Positions 61,171 through 64,000 of a stretch of DNA of 64,000 nt are shown here, in pieces. The notes beneath the pieces were generated by a model, which was not told where the DNA came from, did not search any database, and worked only from the letters and a program-made list of their open reading frames with translations. Within the stretch, counting starts at the first letter, position 1, and each line of letters starts with the position of its first letter. This DNA is from Mercurialis annua (taxonomy: Eukaryota > Streptophyta > Magnoliopsida > Malpighiales > Euphorbiaceae). Position numbers and translations under genes: made by a program. Location: NCBI RefSeq assembly GCF_937616625.2, contig NC_065571.1, positions 55,227,651 to 55,291,650 of the forward strand, written 5' to 3'.

Positions 61171-61603
61171 TCGAACAATAATTAAAAGCCTTCAAAGTTG
61201 GTGTACAATATATTGATGATATCTACTAAACTAAAAGAATAAGAAAAACATAATCATTGAGTAATTAATGCTAAATATCAATCTTAAGGAAAAGATAATG
61301 ATAATTTGAAGTTGATATATAAATGCAAGGAACCAAATCTAATTGAGCTGTTTCATCCATGATTTGTGGGTCATATTTTATGAGTTGTTTTGTGGTGGAA
61401 AAGTGAGAATCCCCTAATCTACAAGCATGTGAAGACATTTGAAAATACTAAAATACCCCCATCCTTCCCTTCCCAAAACTTGCCATTTGTCACTTAATTA
61501 ACACTAAGCTGCTACACTTACGCTTAATTATATTTTAATTATGAAAAGTTCATTGTAAATGTTATAGATTAATGTTTTTAACCTCATGAGCCTAGGAGCT
61601 CTC

Positions 61604-61613
61604 TATATAAATA
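61604..61613 (+). promoter_or_regulatory. Orphan TATA-box promoter-like site
   Basis: TATATAAATA sits in a typical promoter setting. A pyrimidine-rich start region (ATTCTCCTTTTCC) lies about 25 bases downstream, and a donor-like TTTTAG|GTAAAT lies near 61742. The only downstream ATG frame is 9 codons (61691-61720). Confidence 0.4.
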
Positions 61614-61782
61614 GGTTTACTAAACATATTCTCCTTTTCCAACTCTTAGCTCCACTAAATACTTAAGTTCCAATCACTATTAATTTCTGAATGAATTCTT
61701 TATTATGTTGGCTAAGCTAATCCACTTAAATGACTAATTTTAGGTAAATTTAGTATTTCAAAATTATATTAGAAGATTTAAT

Positions 61783-62122
61783 TTTGGATAATTTGTATGA
61801 AATATCTCCATTTTTGCGGATCATTATGGTTCAAACACATTTTTTAAAATGTAGCACTTTATATCTCAACCTTTTTAAATTTGTTATCATGTAGCTCATT
61901 GCGGTTATAGATGGGTTTTTTTGCAAAAAATATCGTTTTATCTATTTCAAATAACTAAAACGACATCAGATAAGATATTTAGACTCTAAATGTCAAAAAA
62001 TAAAATATTAGGCTTTTCTATGCTAAAAATAAAAAAAATGGGATGCGAGGTGCTACATTTTAAAAGATGTGCTTAAATTACAAAAACCGCGAAAGATGGA
62101 GATTTTGTATAAAAATAATCTT
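61783..62122. mobile_element. Foldback MITE
   Basis: The left arm (ATCTCCATTTTTGCGG, then CACATTTTTTAAAATGTAGC) is inverted in the right arm (GCTACATTTTAAAAGATGTG, CCGCGAAAGATGGAGAT). Boundaries are approximate. Confidence 0.72.
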
Positions 62123-64000
62123 TCAATTTTTCATATTTTCTAAATGCATGGGTTAAGATTGAACTATATAATCAGAAAAAATAACGGAGCAGAAAGAAAT
62201 ACTAAAACAACTACTAAAAATAATTAAATATAGTTGATAATAGGCATTCGGGAAGGCCGTCCCCAAGGACGGAACCAAGGGGCAAGGGGGCGGCCTCCGC
62301 CCTCGACTGATAAGACGCCCAAGACTCGTGAGTCTAGTTTCAGTTTGGATAATTTCAAGTTTAAATTTTTAATATTTTTCAGAGACCAAGATGACATAGT
62401 TGTGATCTTTCACTTTCAGTTTAATATTTTTAAATAAAAAAACATTGTTTTGATTAAGCCCTCAATAAAAACCAACAAAATTTTCCATTTATTCATGAAA
62501 CATAACAGCCCCTAATTTTCTTCTTCTTTACTTTTCATGTCAAAGCTTAAAAATTTACAAAAATTTGAATTATTGTTAAGAATTTTATATAGTTCATAAT
62601 TTTTTAAAGTTTTTATAAGAATCGAGTAACTTAAAAAAAACAAATAAATTTTGATTGACACAAAAAGTAATGCTATGGCGTGCGCCTAAAGTGATAGAAA
62701 AAAAAATTAACAAGCGACCAAACAAATTTTGCCTTTCTAAAGTGAAATTTTTGGTTCTGCCGATGTCCGTCTATAGACGTAACTCTTAGTTCCGTTATCG
62801 TCGATTATACTGTTATAATTAAGCATAATCGATGGGAACCTATCTTATGCAAAATGGCTACAAACATAATGAGACTTATTAAACATAAAACATACGGGGA
62901 CATAACTAGCACATGTGGTCGGCGAAGCTTAAAGTGATTAGCATTAAAATTAAGGGTGATTGGATTGACGATAAAATAGAATTTTCGGTCGCGAATAGTG
63001 ATTCGTTATAAGAGAATACATAATGAAAATGATCTAAAATTGAGGGTAAGATTTCGTAAAGATAACAAAGTTTGCCAATAGAAATGGTCTTTATGCATTA
63101 ATTAGTCAAATTCGTAGAACTTACCCATATAATATGGGATGTTCCATTACTCAATTTTTCAAAAGATTACATGATGTTTCAAACAAATAGATCAGGAAAT
63201 TAAAAATAATATAAAGACAAACGAAACATACATATAAATATATTCATGAACATTATAAAGTAATAGCAAATCAAACACTTGTTTTGCCAATTTCTTATTG
63301 GTTTTGAGGTTACCAATGGTTGATGCAACTTCTAAGCAAGTAAGTCTACTTTAAAGTATTATTTTATTTATGTCGTGAATCAGATGATTCAAATTAAACA
63401 TCTATATTAAAGAGTTGTGTATATATATATAAGTTAACTAGCTAGGCCTAACTCGAATTGAATTATTTCCCATTGCAAGAAAATTTTGGCTAATAGTAGT
63501 AAGCCACGTGTTGAGAATGTTGCTTTCTAACTTATAGTGAAATTTATTTATTTATTCTGTTAAATAATGAGTTAAAAAATGACCATACATTTCTTCAATT
63601 AATGTATAATTAAAAGAAATTTAAAATTAGGTCTAATTGATTAGTTTTACCAATGATGTAGTGGATATAATTTATTTAATTATTTAATTTACATATAATA
63701 TGTAAATTGTATTATTTTATTTTTATTCATAATTTTTTTTGCAATATTTTAAAAGAATTGATAATATTAAAATAAATATGATTTGTTGAGTAGGTGTGAT
63801 TTAATGAGTCGTGAAATAAAGAATAACGTACATTAATTATCAAAACAAATCTTATCAGTGAGAGAGGAAAAAGAAAACAAAGATTAGTGAGTGGGAAGAA
63901 AATTAAAATGATATCTATAATAGATTGTAGGCACATGCAAACTTACAGGGCGTGCATTACTTCACATGATTTCCATGACAATATAATCCCTAGGAAAACG
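62123..64000. other. Right edge of the window, no gene assigned
   Basis: A GC-rich patch at 62255-62330 is probably an edge of a dispersed repeat. A possible exon with good start context (ACCAATGG at 63312-63319) and a strong donor CAA|GTAAGT (63339/63340) encodes only 8 residues and cannot be confirmed. The rest is AT-rich. Confidence 0.4.

Overview
This window is nuclear DNA from a flowering plant, most likely a eudicot. It is AT-rich. Its genes are split by GT-AG introns, several have TATA boxes 60-260 bp upstream of the start codon, and the protein families are plant ones (XTH, SPEAR, glyoxal oxidase-like). The space between genes is packed with plant transposons (Ty3-type LTR elements, hAT, Mutator-like foldback MITEs, Stowaway, SINE, LINE). 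I cannot name the species.

Five genes are intact, and I rebuilt their exons by hand from splice signals and reading-frame continuity. (1) 863-4982 minus: a 14-exon casein kinase 1-like protein kinase of 426 aa. (2) 23000-23410 plus: a single-exon TMEM234-family membrane protein of 136 aa. (3) 24259-26176 minus: a 4-exon xyloglucan endotransglucosylase/hydrolase of 293 aa. (4) 27841-30001 minus: a 3-exon glyoxal/galactose oxidase-like copper radical oxidase of 618 aa. (5) 43939-46332 minus: a 5-exon SPEAR-type (SPOROCYTELESS-like, EAR motif) transcriptional repressor adaptor of 188 aa. They do not form a pathway cluster. XTH and the oxidase are neighbours on the same strand and both act in the apoplast, but nothing in the sequence shows co-regulation. 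A 5'-truncated LINE carrying the zf-RVT part of ORF2 lies at 33582-34619.

Repeats by region: 5.4-11.2 kb holds an hAT-like element, a degenerate GATACAT array and a hairpin next to a 19-G run. 11182-20585 is one young, non-autonomous LTR retrotransposon in minus orientation. It has two 2951-bp LTRs, target duplication CTTAG, an initiator-Met primer site, a polypurine tract and a decayed gag but no pol. 20.6-23 kb has an older LTR-like remnant and a foldback. 26-34 kb has an hAT element, several foldbacks and the LINE. 34.7-43.9 kb has a Stowaway MITE, a CACTA-like hairpin, two hAT elements, a SINE and a foldback. 46.4-64 kb is gene-poor. It has a second SINE, many long-inverted-repeat foldbacks with perfect 9-10 bp duplications, and two solo LTRs (50565-52875 and 53605-55670), each sitting inside such a foldback.

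The most unusual signal is in the LTRs. The full element and both solo LTRs each carry four copies of a short palindrome, TGTGCG-NN-CGCACA, about 0.7-0.9 kb from the LTR 5' end. The outer bases of the arms and the centre differ between lineages, but pairing is kept. The full element also has a six-unit array in which each unit can form a hairpin. I saw no CRISPR array, rRNA or bona fide tRNA gene.
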